From: an uncultured Clostridia bacterium | GTDB taxonomy: Bacteria > Bacillota > Clostridia > Christensenellales > UBA1242 | NCBI GenBank assembly: GCA_944383415.1 | Contig: CALWPK010000003.1 | Location: 1 to 64,000, forward strand | Reading direction: 5' to 3' | Length of the DNA: 64,000 bases | In this document: positions 25,149-33,927 of the stretch, one piece after another | Numbering within the stretch: position 1 is the stretch's first letter | Layout: each line of letters begins with the position of its first letter | Translations under genes and position numbers: made by a program | The notes under the pieces: model-generated | The model's database searches: none | Told to the model about the DNA's origin: nothing | The model's input: the letters and a program-made list of their open reading frames with translations, nothing else

Positions 25149-26009
25149 ATGAAATGCAATTTATGTCCAAGAAAATGTAATGTAGATCGAAAAAAAGATC
25201 TAGGATTTTGCGCCCAAACTGATGAACTGAAGATCGCAAAAGTAATGCTACATAAATATGAAGAGCCTATAATTAGTGGTTCAAATAAAGGAAGTGGAGC
25301 AATCTTCTTTTCAGGATGCAATCTAAAGTGTGTCTTTTGCCAAAATCATCCCATTAGTCAAGGCGGGAAGGGAAAAATTGTCACAATTCCTGAATTCATT
25401 GATATGATTAAAAAATTGGAAAAACGCGGTGCACACAATATCAATCTAGTGTCTCCTACGCAGTTTGCTTTTCAGATAGCCTCCGCTCTCAAGATATACA
25501 AGCCAAAGATTCCAGTGGTTTGGAATTCGAATGGCTATGAAACTGAAGAGATGCTAGAGATGCTACGTGGACTCGTGGATATTTTCCTTGTAGATTTCAA
25601 ATATTCAGACAATTCTCTTGCGCTAAAATATAGTGGAGCGCTAGATTATGTGGAGGTCTCTACAAAAGCACTGATCAAAATGAAATCACTTCAACCAAAT
25701 GACGTCATCGAAAATAGTCTTATGAAAAGGGGTGTCATTATCCGCCACCTAATTTTACCAGCGCATACATCGGATAGTGTGAAATGTTTGGAGTTTATCG
25801 CAAACAATTTAGGAAAGGATAGTATCGTTAGCATAATGAGCCAATATGAACCCAGATATGACGCGAAACGCTATCCCGAAATCAATCGAAAAATCAAGCA
25901 TATAGAATACAAGCGCGTGGTCAACTATGCTCTAAAATTAGGACTCAAAAATGCATACGTTCAAGATCTGTCAAGTGCGGATTCGAAATACACCCCAAAG
26001 TTTAGATAG
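25149..26009 (+). CDS. Radical SAM protein, PflX/PflA-like
   Basis: A 286-aa radical SAM protein. An N-terminal CxxCxxxC (CNLCPRKC) precedes the SAM/4Fe-4S motif CNLKCVFC in SGCNLKCVFCQNHPIS, followed by the partial TIM-barrel (NINLVSPTQFAFQIASALKI, then VVWNSNGYETEEMLEML). This matches the COG1313 'pyruvate-formate lyase activating enzyme-like' group, whose members mostly lack a proven target. No pfl gene is in the window. It appears to be a single leaderless gene. Confidence 0.85.
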   Translation: MKCNLCPRKCNVDRKKDLGFCAQTDELKIAKVMLHKYEEPIISGSNKGSGAIFFSGCNLKCVFCQNHPISQGGKGKIVTIPEFIDMIKKLEKRGAHNINLVSPTQFAFQIASALKIYKPKIPVVWNSNGYETEEMLEMLRGLVDIFLVDFKYSDNSLALKYSGALDYVEVSTKALIKMKSLQPNDVIENSLMKRGVIIRHLILPAHTSDSVKCLEFIANNLGKDSIVSIMSQYEPRYDAKRYPEINRKIKHIEYKRVVNYALKLGLKNAYVQDLSSADSKYTPKFR

Positions 26010-26409
26010 TGCACACCGCACACTGCTCACATCACGCTCGACCAAAGCATACTGGCACGATTAGTGCGTTGCATCCTCCTTGCATAACCTGCGGAATAAT
26101 GAAAAAACAAATATAATAAAGGTTTAAAAGATTAAAAATTATCAAGAAGAGTGTTTTCACTAGTGAATGCTTTGATATTTCTTTTATTATTCCAATTTTC
26201 CAGTACATACGATTTTCGCGGAATGATCTTGAAAGGTTTTTTAGCAAAAGTAATTTTTTTGTTTTGAATAATGATTGAATCATAACTCAAATAAGCACTC
26301 TAAAATTTGAGGATGGCGAAAGCGATTTGGTATAAAGACACAAAAATATAGTCAGATCTTAATGTAAAATGAAAATTAAATTTCAAATAGGTTTTTGTAA
26401 AAAATACTA
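26010..26409. other. Intergenic region without a supportable gene
   Basis: It begins with a short GC-richer, repetitive stretch (GCACACCGCACACTGCTCAC) and then AT-rich sequence. An 83-codon minus-strand ORF (26032-26283) has no Shine-Dalgarno or promoter and is not recognised. Confidence 0.5.
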
Positions 26410-26832
26410 TCAATATTTAGCGATGCGTCTAGAGTGTCTGCCTCCCTCGAATTCGCTAGTCAAAAACACTTTCACGATCTTCAACGCAGTCCTAAAAGAG
26501 GTGAGTCTGCTACCCAAAGTCAGCACATTTGCGTCCTCATCTTTTCTGGCAAGATATGCTACGGTATAGTCGTATGCGCACACCGCTCGAATGCCTTTAT
26601 TGCGATTGGCGACAATATTTGCCCCAATTCCGCTACCGCAGATGAAGATTCCCCAATTATTTTTGTCTTTCAGCACTTCTTCGCTGGCTGGCTGAATGAA
26701 ATCCGGATAATCATCGTCTTTGTCATAAACTGCTGGTCCCATATAATTGTATTCTACCTGAGTTTTATCAAAATATGCCATCAGTTTTTGAGCGAAATCG
26801 TATCCTGCGTGGTCACACGAAATAATAATCAT
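26410..26832 (-). CDS. rpiB: Ribose-5-phosphate isomerase B family (RpiB/LacAB)
   Basis: Interconverts ribose 5-phosphate and ribulose 5-phosphate. The 140-aa protein has the N-terminal SCDHAGYDFAQKL, the active-site Cys in FICGSGIGANIVANR and the conserved ARKDEDANVLTLGSR; the C-terminal GGRHSRRI is also standard. The length is typical (about 145). The start follows ATAGGAGACAAATT. With the transketolase at 40596 it supplies the non-oxidative pentose phosphate pathway. Galactose-6-phosphate isomerase is less likely because there is no lac operon nearby. Confidence 0.92.
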   Translation of the reverse strand: MIIISCDHAGYDFAQKLMAYFDKTQVEYNYMGPAVYDKDDDYPDFIQPASEEVLKDKNNWGIFICGSGIGANIVANRNKGIRAVCAYDYTVAYLARKDEDANVLTLGSRLTSFRTALKIVKVFLTSEFEGGRHSRRIAKY

Positions 26833-26904
26833 AATTTGTCTCCTATAATAATAGTGTACAATAAAATGGAAAAAAAATCTAGTGTTATAAAGATTTTTCT
26901 ACTC

Positions 26905-26939
26905 TTTACAAATATTATAGTATATGATATAATAAATAT
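26905..26939 (+). promoter_or_regulatory. Promoter; predicted leaderless mRNA
   Basis: TTTACA (26905-26910), 17 bp, TATAAT (26928-26933). The ATG at 26940 is exactly 7 bases after the -10. Confidence 0.8.
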
Positions 26940-27413
26940 ATGAGGATATTTGAAAACAAACGTTGCCCAAGATGCAATTTGAAGATGCCGAAAGAGGTGA
27001 TGACCTGTCCGAAGTGCAGACTAAATTATCTGAAATTCGACCTTGCCACCAATGTAGAAGGAAAGAATGCATTGAAACTTGGAGAAACTGATCGAGTGGT
27101 GTATCGATCGGGGTGTCCTAGTGATATTGTTAGGTGGAAATTGCTATTACTGACGATTTTTTTAGGGTTCATCGGAGTGCACAACTATTATGTCGGCAGG
27201 ACAAAACGCGGAGTGTTTTTCACTATATTCTGCATAATAGGAATTGTCAATGCTATCATTACTGGGATTTTGAGAGTTGAACCTAGCGGTGAATTGTGGG
27301 AGATATTTACCTTTTTGGTATTGATATGGGGAATTGTGATCTTCTTGTGGATAATTGATATATTCAAAGTGGCACTAAATAAATTCAAAATACCAGTAAG
27401 CCTGCCTAGATAG
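26940..27413 (+). CDS. Zinc-ribbon TM2-domain protein
   Basis: A 157-aa membrane protein. The N-terminal zinc ribbon is CPRCNLKMPKEVMTCPKC. The C-terminal half is a TM2 domain: first helix LLLLTIFLGFIGVHNYYVGR (with the family G-x-x-G-x-H-x-F/Y-Y pattern), a tight turn TKRG and further helices. The function of bacterial TM2 proteins is unsettled. No Shine-Dalgarno; the promoter puts +1 on the ATG. Confidence 0.82.
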   Translation: MRIFENKRCPRCNLKMPKEVMTCPKCRLNYLKFDLATNVEGKNALKLGETDRVVYRSGCPSDIVRWKLLLLTIFLGFIGVHNYYVGRTKRGVFFTIFCIIGIVNAIITGILRVEPSGELWEIFTFLVLIWGIVIFLWIIDIFKVALNKFKIPVSLPR

Positions 27414-27601
27414 AGATCATTTTATAGATTTAAACATTTTTGGAAAATATCCTTGATGTGAAAGATTTTGATTTGAAAATAGTATTTATCTAGCGAATCT
27501 TGGCGATTTAATTATTATCAACCTAATGAGTAAAAACTTGATTGGATAAATAATTTTGGTAAATAAAAAACGAAATAGTCAAAAAATTGAGGTGAAAATA
27601 T

Positions 27602-28681
27602 ATGAAAACTGTTGTAGTAGGATTGAGTGGAGGAGTAGATTCATCCGTTGCGGCATATTTGCTGAAAAAGCAAGGGTATAATGTCGTAGGTCTTTTTATG
27701 CTCAATTGGGAAGAAAAGGACGAGAATGGCTACTGCACGGCAGAGCAAGATTTTGAGGACGTGAAGCGAGTGGCGAACAAGATTGGCATACCATATTATA
27801 CAGTCAATTATTCCAAGCAATATCAAGACAGAGTTTTCAAATACTTTTTAGAAGAATACAATCGGGGCAGGACTCCTAATCCTGACGTAATGTGCAACAA
27901 AGAGATCAAATTCGGACCATTTTTAAAATATGCATTAGAACTAGGTGCTGACTATATCGCTACAGGGCATTATTGCAAGCGTGTAGATAGGGATGGCAAA
28001 GTATATTTATACAAATCACACGACAAGAATAAAGATCAGACATATTTTCTCAATCAATTGAGTCAGGAGCAATTGAAATACACCCTTTTCCCGCTCGCAG
28101 ATATAGACAAAACTGAGGTGAGAGCAATTGCGAAAGAATTAGGTTTAGTCACGGCTGAGAAAAAGGACAGCACGGGTATATGTTTCATCGGGGAGAGGAA
28201 TTTCAGACAGTTTTTGAAGAATTATCTACCTGCCAGTAAAGGAAAAATCGTGGATCTGAAAGGCAACGTAGTGGGTGAGCACGAAGGAGTGATGTACTAC
28301 ACAATAGGTCAAAGACGCGGATTAAATATTGGCGGAAAAGATGGATACGACAATGCTAGATGGTTCGTTGTAGATAAGGACGTCAAGTCGAATACACTGA
28401 TTGTGAATTGCGGAGAATGCGAAGAGATGTATTCGCGCGGTTGCATAGTGCGAGACTTCAATTGGATCACGGACAAATTGATCGAGCCCTGCACAGTCTA
28501 TGCAAAACTGAGATATCGTCAGCCCGATCAAAAGGTCCATTTGAGAGTCATTGACGATACCACAGTAGAATTGATGTTCGACCTTAAACAGCGTGCCGTG
28601 ACGTTGGGTCAGTTTGCAGTGCTGTACGACGAGGATGGGATGTGCTACGGTGGCGGAAAAATTGATGAAATAATACGATAA
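27602..28681 (+). CDS. mnmA: tRNA-specific 2-thiouridylase
   Basis: Forms 2-thiouridine at the wobble position of tRNA-Lys, -Glu and -Gln. The 359-aa protein has the PP-loop GLSGGVDSSVAAYLL (residues 8-22), the first catalytic Cys in NPDVMCNKEIKF, DYIATGHYC, the second catalytic Cys in DSTGICFIGERNFRQF, and the C-terminal beta domain. The length is typical. The start follows TTGAGGTGAAAATAT. It appears monocistronic. Confidence 0.97.
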   Translation: MKTVVVGLSGGVDSSVAAYLLKKQGYNVVGLFMLNWEEKDENGYCTAEQDFEDVKRVANKIGIPYYTVNYSKQYQDRVFKYFLEEYNRGRTPNPDVMCNKEIKFGPFLKYALELGADYIATGHYCKRVDRDGKVYLYKSHDKNKDQTYFLNQLSQEQLKYTLFPLADIDKTEVRAIAKELGLVTAEKKDSTGICFIGERNFRQFLKNYLPASKGKIVDLKGNVVGEHEGVMYYTIGQRRGLNIGGKDGYDNARWFVVDKDVKSNTLIVNCGECEEMYSRGCIVRDFNWITDKLIEPCTVYAKLRYRQPDQKVHLRVIDDTTVELMFDLKQRAVTLGQFAVLYDEDGMCYGGGKIDEIIR

Positions 28682-28867
28682 TTTATTGTGTGAAAGTTTG
28701 TTTATGATAGATGGCAAAATAAAAAGAGCGAGCACAATTCGTAAGAAAATTAATATTAAATATAAAAGATCGAAAATTTATATTAGATTTGTTCAAATAT
28801 CCAATTTAAAATTGCGATATAATTTTGTTCTAGATGAAGGTTCCAAGAAAATCTTAGCATTCGTTTT

Positions 28868-29130
28868 ATGTTTACCGATGAAAAAATCAATAGAGTGCCA
28901 AAAATGCATTATAAAATTATAATAACAAAAATATATTGAAAAATTGAAAAAGCAAAATTTTAATATAAAACAAAATATGCAAGAGATATACACAGTTTCG
29001 TGTTTCATTCAAAAGAAGGTTTTTCTCGTTACACGCAAATTCATTAGGTTGACTGCCAGATTTTTACTCAATTTTAATTTGTAAGATATATAATTTTAAT
29101 CTATACACGAAAATTTTGTCTATCATATTC
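28868..29130 (+). repeat. Diverged dispersed intergenic repeat, copy 2
   Basis: Aligns by eye with 1026-1290. It begins GTTTACCGATGAAAAAA and shares GTGCCAAAA, ATTATAAAATT, GCAAGAGATATACACAGTTTC and CCAGATTTTTACTC. Many substitutions and small indels separate the copies, so the element is old. The preceding 28682-28868 holds no convincing gene. Confidence 0.5.
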
Positions 29131-29169
29131 GCAAATGTGAAACTTTTTTCTAATAACACCTAAAAATGA

Positions 29170-29198
29170 TTGACTTATATGAATTTATTTTTTAAAAT
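29170..29198 (+). promoter_or_regulatory. Promoter of the first TasA-like gene
   Basis: TTGACT (29170-29175), 17 bp, TAAAAT (29193-29198). It leaves a leader of roughly 219 nt before the ATG at 29424. Confidence 0.7.
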
Positions 29199-29204
29199 AA
29201 AATT

Positions 29205-29415
29205 ATATAAATATCCGATGTCGATGTAGGATGTTTATAGAGTGAAAACTCACAAATAAATTTGCAAATTTGTTTGGTACTCCAAACATTGAATATGTTA
29301 AATGCATTAACATATTCGAATAAGATTTCAAAATGTTTGCGATTCAATTTGTAAATAATGAAATCTGTCCGAAAGGACAATGGTTAGTCGAAAACCATAT
29401 AAAATTTTATAAGGG
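29205..29415 (+). promoter_or_regulatory. Structured 5' leader (candidate cis-regulatory RNA)
   Basis: Predicted stems: GAGT-GAAA-ACTC near 29240; a long hairpin with CAAACATT (29283-29290)/AATGTTTG (29332-29339) enclosing the perfect 11-bp GAATATGTTAA (29291-29301)/TTAACATATTC (29307-29317); GTCC-GAAA-GGAC (29367-29378); and ATGGTT (29380-29385)/AACCAT (29393-29398). A Shine-Dalgarno (AAGGGG) follows. It does not match a riboswitch class I can name. Confidence 0.55.
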
Positions 29416-29423
29416 GTAAAAAA

Positions 29424-30152
29424 ATGACAAAAACTAAGAAAAGAAAAATGTCTAAGTCAACCTTTGCTATCATTATAATGGCAGTCGTTATGGTCGCTAT
29501 GCTCGCTTTCGGTGGCACTTACGCTTACTTTACTGCTACTGCTACTAAGAAAACTACTGGAAAATTTACCACTGGTAGTATCAAGTTGGAATCTAATGAT
29601 GATGCAACTTTCGTATCGGGATTAACAAACGTAGTTCCGGGTGATGCATTGACCACTGGAGTATTGACTTTGACTACGACATCTGCTGGTACAGATTCGT
29701 ACATAGCAATTAAAGTAACGATTGAAGCGACTGATGCTAAGGGTGCTACATTGGATTTGACTGGTACATCACTGGAATCAGCGATTGGACTATTGGCAAC
29801 TGAGCCAACTACAGGATCTAAATGGGTGGCTGGTACCGGAAACTATACTAATGTCTTTGTATTGGCTGCTACTAAGACTCCTACCAAAGTTGCTACGGCT
29901 CAAACAATCAAAATCACAGATGAAGCATTGATTTTCCAAGCGGACGACGATTGGAATCAAACCACAGCAGATGGTAGCCCAGATGATTACATCAGTGATA
30001 GTAAATTGATGGGTGCTACGCTCAATATTACTATTGAGGCTAGATCTGTTCAATCAGACAACTGGAACGATGGTGGTGATGCTCAAGTTGGCGGTACTGC
30101 TGCTACAGTTGATAAAATCGCAGCATTCTTATTCCCACATAGTGCTGGCTAA
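29424..30152 (+). CDS. TasA/CalY-like secreted protein (SipW-type signal)
   Basis: A 242-aa exported protein. A basic start (MTKTKKRKMSKS) leads into a hydrophobic core FAIIIMAVVMVAMLAFGG and the sequence GTYAYFTATATKK, typical of TasA/camelysin proteins cleaved by SipW-like signal peptidases. The mature part is a Thr/Ala/Gly-rich beta-sandwich type (GDALTTGVLTLTTTSAGTDS, YIAIKVTIEATDA). TasA relatives form extracellular fibres or biofilm matrix. The start follows AAGGGGTAAAAAA. No sipW is visible. A second TasA-like gene lies at 53353. Confidence 0.8.
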   Translation: MTKTKKRKMSKSTFAIIIMAVVMVAMLAFGGTYAYFTATATKKTTGKFTTGSIKLESNDDATFVSGLTNVVPGDALTTGVLTLTTTSAGTDSYIAIKVTIEATDAKGATLDLTGTSLESAIGLLATEPTTGSKWVAGTGNYTNVFVLAATKTPTKVATAQTIKITDEALIFQADDDWNQTTADGSPDDYISDSKLMGATLNITIEARSVQSDNWNDGGDAQVGGTAATVDKIAAFLFPHSAG

Positions 30153-30156
30153 GGAT

Positions 30157-30181
30157 AAAAACTCGCATTAGCGAGTTTTTT
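30157..30181 (+). terminator. Terminator of the TasA-like gene
   Basis: AAAAACTCGC-ATTA-GCGAGTTTTT, perfect stem, then T. Confidence 0.93.
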
Positions 30182-30432
30182 CATACTTTTTATATTAATT
30201 TGCTAGTCGACCGCTACAGATTCAGATATGTACTTATGTGCATAATTTGCAAGTTCTTATAATAGAAATTTACAAATATAAACTTATCACAATCAATCGG
30301 AAAATTTTAATATGGATTTATACACTACTGAATATTTCTCCTTGTTTATTGGAGTAAAACTAAATATTTTATAATAAATACAAATTACGGTTGACACTTT
30401 TTCAATATATGATAGAAATTTTTGATTTTGAT

Positions 30433-30462
30433 AGCAAAAACTCGCGTTAGCGAGTTTTTGCT
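30433..30462 (+). terminator. Second, orphan copy of the same hairpin
   Basis: AGCAAAAACTCGC (30433-30445) and GCGAGTTTTTGCT (30450-30462) form a perfect 13-bp stem with loop GTTA. The core equals the terminator at 30157. No gene precedes it; TTGACA at 30391 is the only promoter-like element nearby. 30182-30590 holds no other feature. Confidence 0.7.
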
Positions 30463-30593
30463 GTTTGCTTTAACGTTCAAGTGGCGTTGAGAACGATTCT
30501 TATTGTATTTATAATGAAATCAAATATTAAATTTTAACATATTAAAGGGGTTATTTTAATAATTTATAAATTGTATTAATAAAATGATTGAAA

Positions 30594-31160
30594 GAATCAA
30601 TTTGTGACGAATGATTGACTGAAAGAGAAGTTTTTCGCTTGCCGAAAAACGATAATAAAGGTCAAATCACATTTAACAATACTTATGAAATACAAAGGGG
30701 GAGTAATGAGAGGGAAGTTAGTTTGCCCCTATTTATGGGGACCCCGCGAAACGGAGTTGAGGAGGGGGAGAGGAACAACTGATGAAGAGAAGAATTTGCC
30801 AACATATTGGCAAATGAATAAAGAATCAAGTTGTGACGAATGATTGACCGAAAGAGAAGTTTTTCGCTTGCCGAAAAACGATAATAAAGGTCAAATCACA
30901 TTTAATAATACTTATGAAATACAAAGGGGGAGTAATGAGGGGGAAAGTTAGTTTGCCCCCTCATAAAAGAGAGATGATCGCCTAAAAAAGAAGTTTTGCG
31001 AAAGCAAAACGATAATAGAAGGCGAATCACATCTAACAACACATACCAAATACAAAGGGGGAGCAATGAGGGGGAAAGTTAGTTTGCCCCCTCATAAAAG
31101 AGAGATGATCGCCTAAAAAAGAAGTTTTGCGAAAGCAAAACGATAATAGAAGGCGAATCA
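30594..31160 (+). repeat. Tandem array of structured repeats (four units)
   Basis: Units start at about 30594, 30823, 30969 and 31100 (the last is partial). Each has an outer stem (TGATTGACC/GGTCAAATCA in units 1-2, with GACT in unit 1; TGATCGCC/GGCGAATCA in 3-4) enclosing GAAG-hairpin-CGATAATA. The inner hairpin is GTTTTTCG/CGAAAAAC in units 1-2 and GTTTTGC-GAAA-GCAAAAC in 3-4, so pairing is kept while sequence changes. Units 2 and 3 continue with ACAAAGGGGGAG and a G5/C5 hairpin (ATGAGGGGG/CCCCCTCAT). Unit 1 has an insertion containing CCCCTATTTATGGGG. Confidence 0.85.
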
Positions 31161-32102
31161 TCTCTCTATCTCGACTATTTTCAAATCCACCGCATCCTGA
31201 TACACGATATAGTATCCCTCACTCAAAGGATCTTCCTGATCCAATGGCACCCATTGATAATTTTTGCCCAATTCTTCAGGAGCGGGAGAATTGTAGTTGC
31301 ATTTTACAGCATAGCAAATATATTTGATTTGGTCATTTTCATAGATCGCACCGATAGAATATTGTTCGCCATCTTCACTCATCTTTACGAATTTGCTGTT
31401 TGAGATCAATCTATTCAGATCTTCATCTGCAGGATAGTTTTCAAATATATATTTGAATTGCGGAATGATCGCATCCAGTATATTTGGGATCTGTCTTTCC
31501 ATTTCTTCTTTATTCTCTTCCAAATTTTCTATGTTATTTAGACTGTTGATGGTGCTTACCTCTTTTTCCTCCACATTTTCTATTATGTGATCGTTGGAAT
31601 TGTTGTCGACTTTTATATTTTTATATTCCTGAAATGAATTATCATAAAAGCATTTTTTGTATTCGCAATTTGCACATTTGTCAATGTTAAAATCGTTTGC
31701 ATTTTGATTTTCTCTATCTAGATATTGATCATCTTTGTGAGTGCTGTCTTTGTCAGAGAATACAGAAGTGTCGTCAAAATAGAATCCAGCGTAAGTACCA
31801 CCTGCTAGTAGCACTTTGTTGTCTGATGAGGTATCTATAATCGCGGTGTAAAAATCTGAATTCATATCAAAGTTTCCGAATAAGGAACTTTCATAACAAT
31901 CTCCCTTATCTATCAAATTGGCAGAATACACTTGATCGTTATGATAAATTCCCAATTTGCAAAATCTATTCAGTTTCTCTATTTGATACAATCTTAGTTT
32001 GCATTTCACTGAATTGTCATTTTCTTGATACAAAGTCAATATTCCTCTGCCAGACGAAGAGGATTGATCGACATTTGAAATTATAATAGTTTTGCTTCTC
32101 AT
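31158..32102 (-). CDS. Clostridia-type uncharacterised protein
   Basis: A 314-aa soluble protein. The N-terminal part (LTLYQENDNSVKCKLRLYQI, then GIYHNDQVYSANLI) and the C-terminal part (EQYSIGAIYENDQIKYICYA, ENDING with YQWVPLDQEDPLSEGYYIVY) match from memory a conserved Clostridia protein of unknown function. They are joined by a low-complexity Asn/Glu-rich linker with a Cys cluster (CANCEYKKC). A -10 (TATAAT) ends 7 bases before the ATG, so the mRNA is predicted leaderless. The stop codon overlaps the outer stem of the last unit of the repeat array, whose hairpin plus T-run on this strand could serve as terminator. Confidence 0.65.
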   Translation of the reverse strand: MRSKTIIISNVDQSSSSGRGILTLYQENDNSVKCKLRLYQIEKLNRFCKLGIYHNDQVYSANLIDKGDCYESSLFGNFDMNSDFYTAIIDTSSDNKVLLAGGTYAGFYFDDTSVFSDKDSTHKDDQYLDRENQNANDFNIDKCANCEYKKCFYDNSFQEYKNIKVDNNSNDHIIENVEEKEVSTINSLNNIENLEENKEEMERQIPNILDAIIPQFKYIFENYPADEDLNRLISNSKFVKMSEDGEQYSIGAIYENDQIKYICYAVKCNYNSPAPEELGKNYQWVPLDQEDPLSEGYYIVYQDAVDLKIVEIER

Positions 32103-32401
32103 ACTGATATTATAACATCAAAAATTTTTATATATGACAAGAAATTTGTTGAAATTGATAAATTTTAGCGAAAAAATTAAGAAAAAAATATTTTTTTGTA
32201 TTTTTTGCATAATGTGAAATTTTTTTGAATATATTAAATATTTGTTCGCTAAATTAATTTCATAAAAAGAAAAATTTTCCCAAAATTCGCGCAATAATAT
32301 AATAAAGATTTTATTTTTTTGAATGCTAAGGAATTGACATAAAATTGTCAATATGGTATTATTAATCTATCTATTTGGCAATAATTTTTACGAGGACGGA
32401 A

Positions 32402-33820
32402 ATGAAAAATTTGAATTTGAAATTAAAAAATTTTATTAAAATATTTGTATGCTTAATTTTGTGTCTATTTGCATTCTGCTTATCCGCCTGCGGTAAGGGA
32501 TCAAATGACAATTATGTTTATCCTACATCTAGTGCGGAGACGTCTGGCAACGGAGGCTTGACGGTCAGAAAGGGTGATTATATTTATTTTGTCAATGGTT
32601 ACCAATCATCTGAAGATATGGAAGACAAAAATGATAGTTATACCTTAGGTGCGTTGATGATAGCAAAACTCGACAATAATGGTGACGTGATCTTGAATGA
32701 GGACGATTTGCTAGACGATGAATATTATCGCACTATGAGTGACAAATTGTGCGGATTCGAAGCGACTGGTTTGTATATTTTCGGAGATTATTTGTATTTT
32801 ACTAGTCCGTGTCAGGAGAATGAGTCAGGCGATGAAGTTTGGGCGAAAAACCGTGTGGATTTCTACCGCATTAGATTGAACAAGTCTGGAGATGTAGAAA
32901 GGCTGTATCAGACAGAAGTTGAGCACTCGAATTTGGAATATGAATATTATTACGACAATTCAAGGGTGTATTTGTTAGTTTATGAAAAAGAGACAAATTT
33001 GGATCACTCAGATATTAGCAATCGCTTGCTTAGAATTGATGCCAATTCGAAAGATGTGAAGACTATTGCGACAGATGTCAGCAGTGTAGTGATGCCAGAC
33101 TCAAGCAATGAATATATCTCTAATGCTTATGAAAAAATCTTTTATGTAAAAGATGATACAGAAAACAATTCATATAGTTTGATGAAATACGACATTGCAT
33201 CAAATTCTTCATCAACATATATGACATCTTCTGAGAGTTTGACTGCCTCTTTTGTCACGAACAACTATATTTATATCACAGATAATGCGAATAGTCGCAA
33301 CATTATGATGCGTTCGAATTTCTCAAGTGGGTCTTTTGAGCGAAGCGGTCCTGTTGATGCGAGTTTGTATTCGAGTTTGGATGTGACTCCAGAAGGTAAT
33401 TGCATCGTTGCAGTGACAGACAATACAATTGAATTTTTCATCAATGGCGATACCGAACCTGCTATTAGGACGGTGGTCGACAGTGAGGACGACGTAACGG
33501 ATATCAATATCATAGGATTTTCGAACGGATATATCGTGTATTATGACAACAACGACGCTATCAAAATGGTGAGTTATGCCAATTTGATCGCGGGAAGCGA
33601 GGCGGAAATTATTACGTTAGCGACCATTACTGATATTAGCGAAGATTACTATTTTGATTTGGACGATGAATACGTCTATTTCTACAAAACTGTAGGTAGC
33701 AACCTCTATCTTCATAGACTGGCGATAAACAACAATTTTGACGAAACTGAAGAGATGATCGGCGTCTATCTAGAGGACGACATTCCAGAAGAAGAGGAAG
33801 AGGAGAGCGAACAAGAGTAG
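32402..33820 (+). CDS. Lipoprotein, probable beta-propeller
   Basis: A 472-aa lipoprotein. The signal peptide (IKIFVCLILCLFAFCLSACG) has lipobox LSAC-G. The mature part has repeated short blocks of the type DYIYFVNG, DYLYFTSP, NYIYITDN and EYVYFYKT, with intervening Asp-rich turns, which suggests a DUF5050-like beta-propeller. It ends in an acidic tail (EEEEEESEQE). The ATG at 32402 follows ACGAGGACGGAA; the in-frame upstream ATG at 32375 is rejected. Role unknown, presumably extracellular binding. Confidence 0.72.
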   Translation: MKNLNLKLKNFIKIFVCLILCLFAFCLSACGKGSNDNYVYPTSSAETSGNGGLTVRKGDYIYFVNGYQSSEDMEDKNDSYTLGALMIAKLDNNGDVILNEDDLLDDEYYRTMSDKLCGFEATGLYIFGDYLYFTSPCQENESGDEVWAKNRVDFYRIRLNKSGDVERLYQTEVEHSNLEYEYYYDNSRVYLLVYEKETNLDHSDISNRLLRIDANSKDVKTIATDVSSVVMPDSSNEYISNAYEKIFYVKDDTENNSYSLMKYDIASNSSSTYMTSSESLTASFVTNNYIYITDNANSRNIMMRSNFSSGSFERSGPVDASLYSSLDVTPEGNCIVAVTDNTIEFFINGDTEPAIRTVVDSEDDVTDINIIGFSNGYIVYYDNNDAIKMVSYANLIAGSEAEIITLATITDISEDYYFDLDDEYVYFYKTVGSNLYLHRLAINNNFDETEEMIGVYLEDDIPEEEEEESEQE

Positions 33821-33927
33821 ATCGAATGCACGTGCTATATAGTGCTGAGAGATCATTGTCACAACACGTAATTTGGAGACGTGAATATCTAAATTTGATA
33901 TTTTTAAGCCTCAATTTTGCTATACTA

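Noticed and set aside
26032-26283. 83-codon minus-strand ORF
   Set aside because: No initiation signals and no recognisable domain; composition like translated intergenic DNA.
28686-28922. 78-codon ORF MCESLFMIDGKIKR...
   Set aside because: No ribosome-binding site or start-proximal -10, and it runs into the dispersed repeat.
30391-30462. Tiny transcription unit from TTGACA to the orphan terminator
   Set aside because: No acceptable -10 at 16-18 bp spacing; only the -35-like hexamer is convincing.
30594-31160. CRISPR array
   Set aside because: Unit lengths vary (about 131-229 bp), there are no unique spacers, no cas genes, and the conserved parts are stems rather than 25-40-bp identical repeats.
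30594-31160. Integron attC array
   Set aside because: No RYYYAAC/GTTRRRY core boxes, no cassette ORFs and no integrase.
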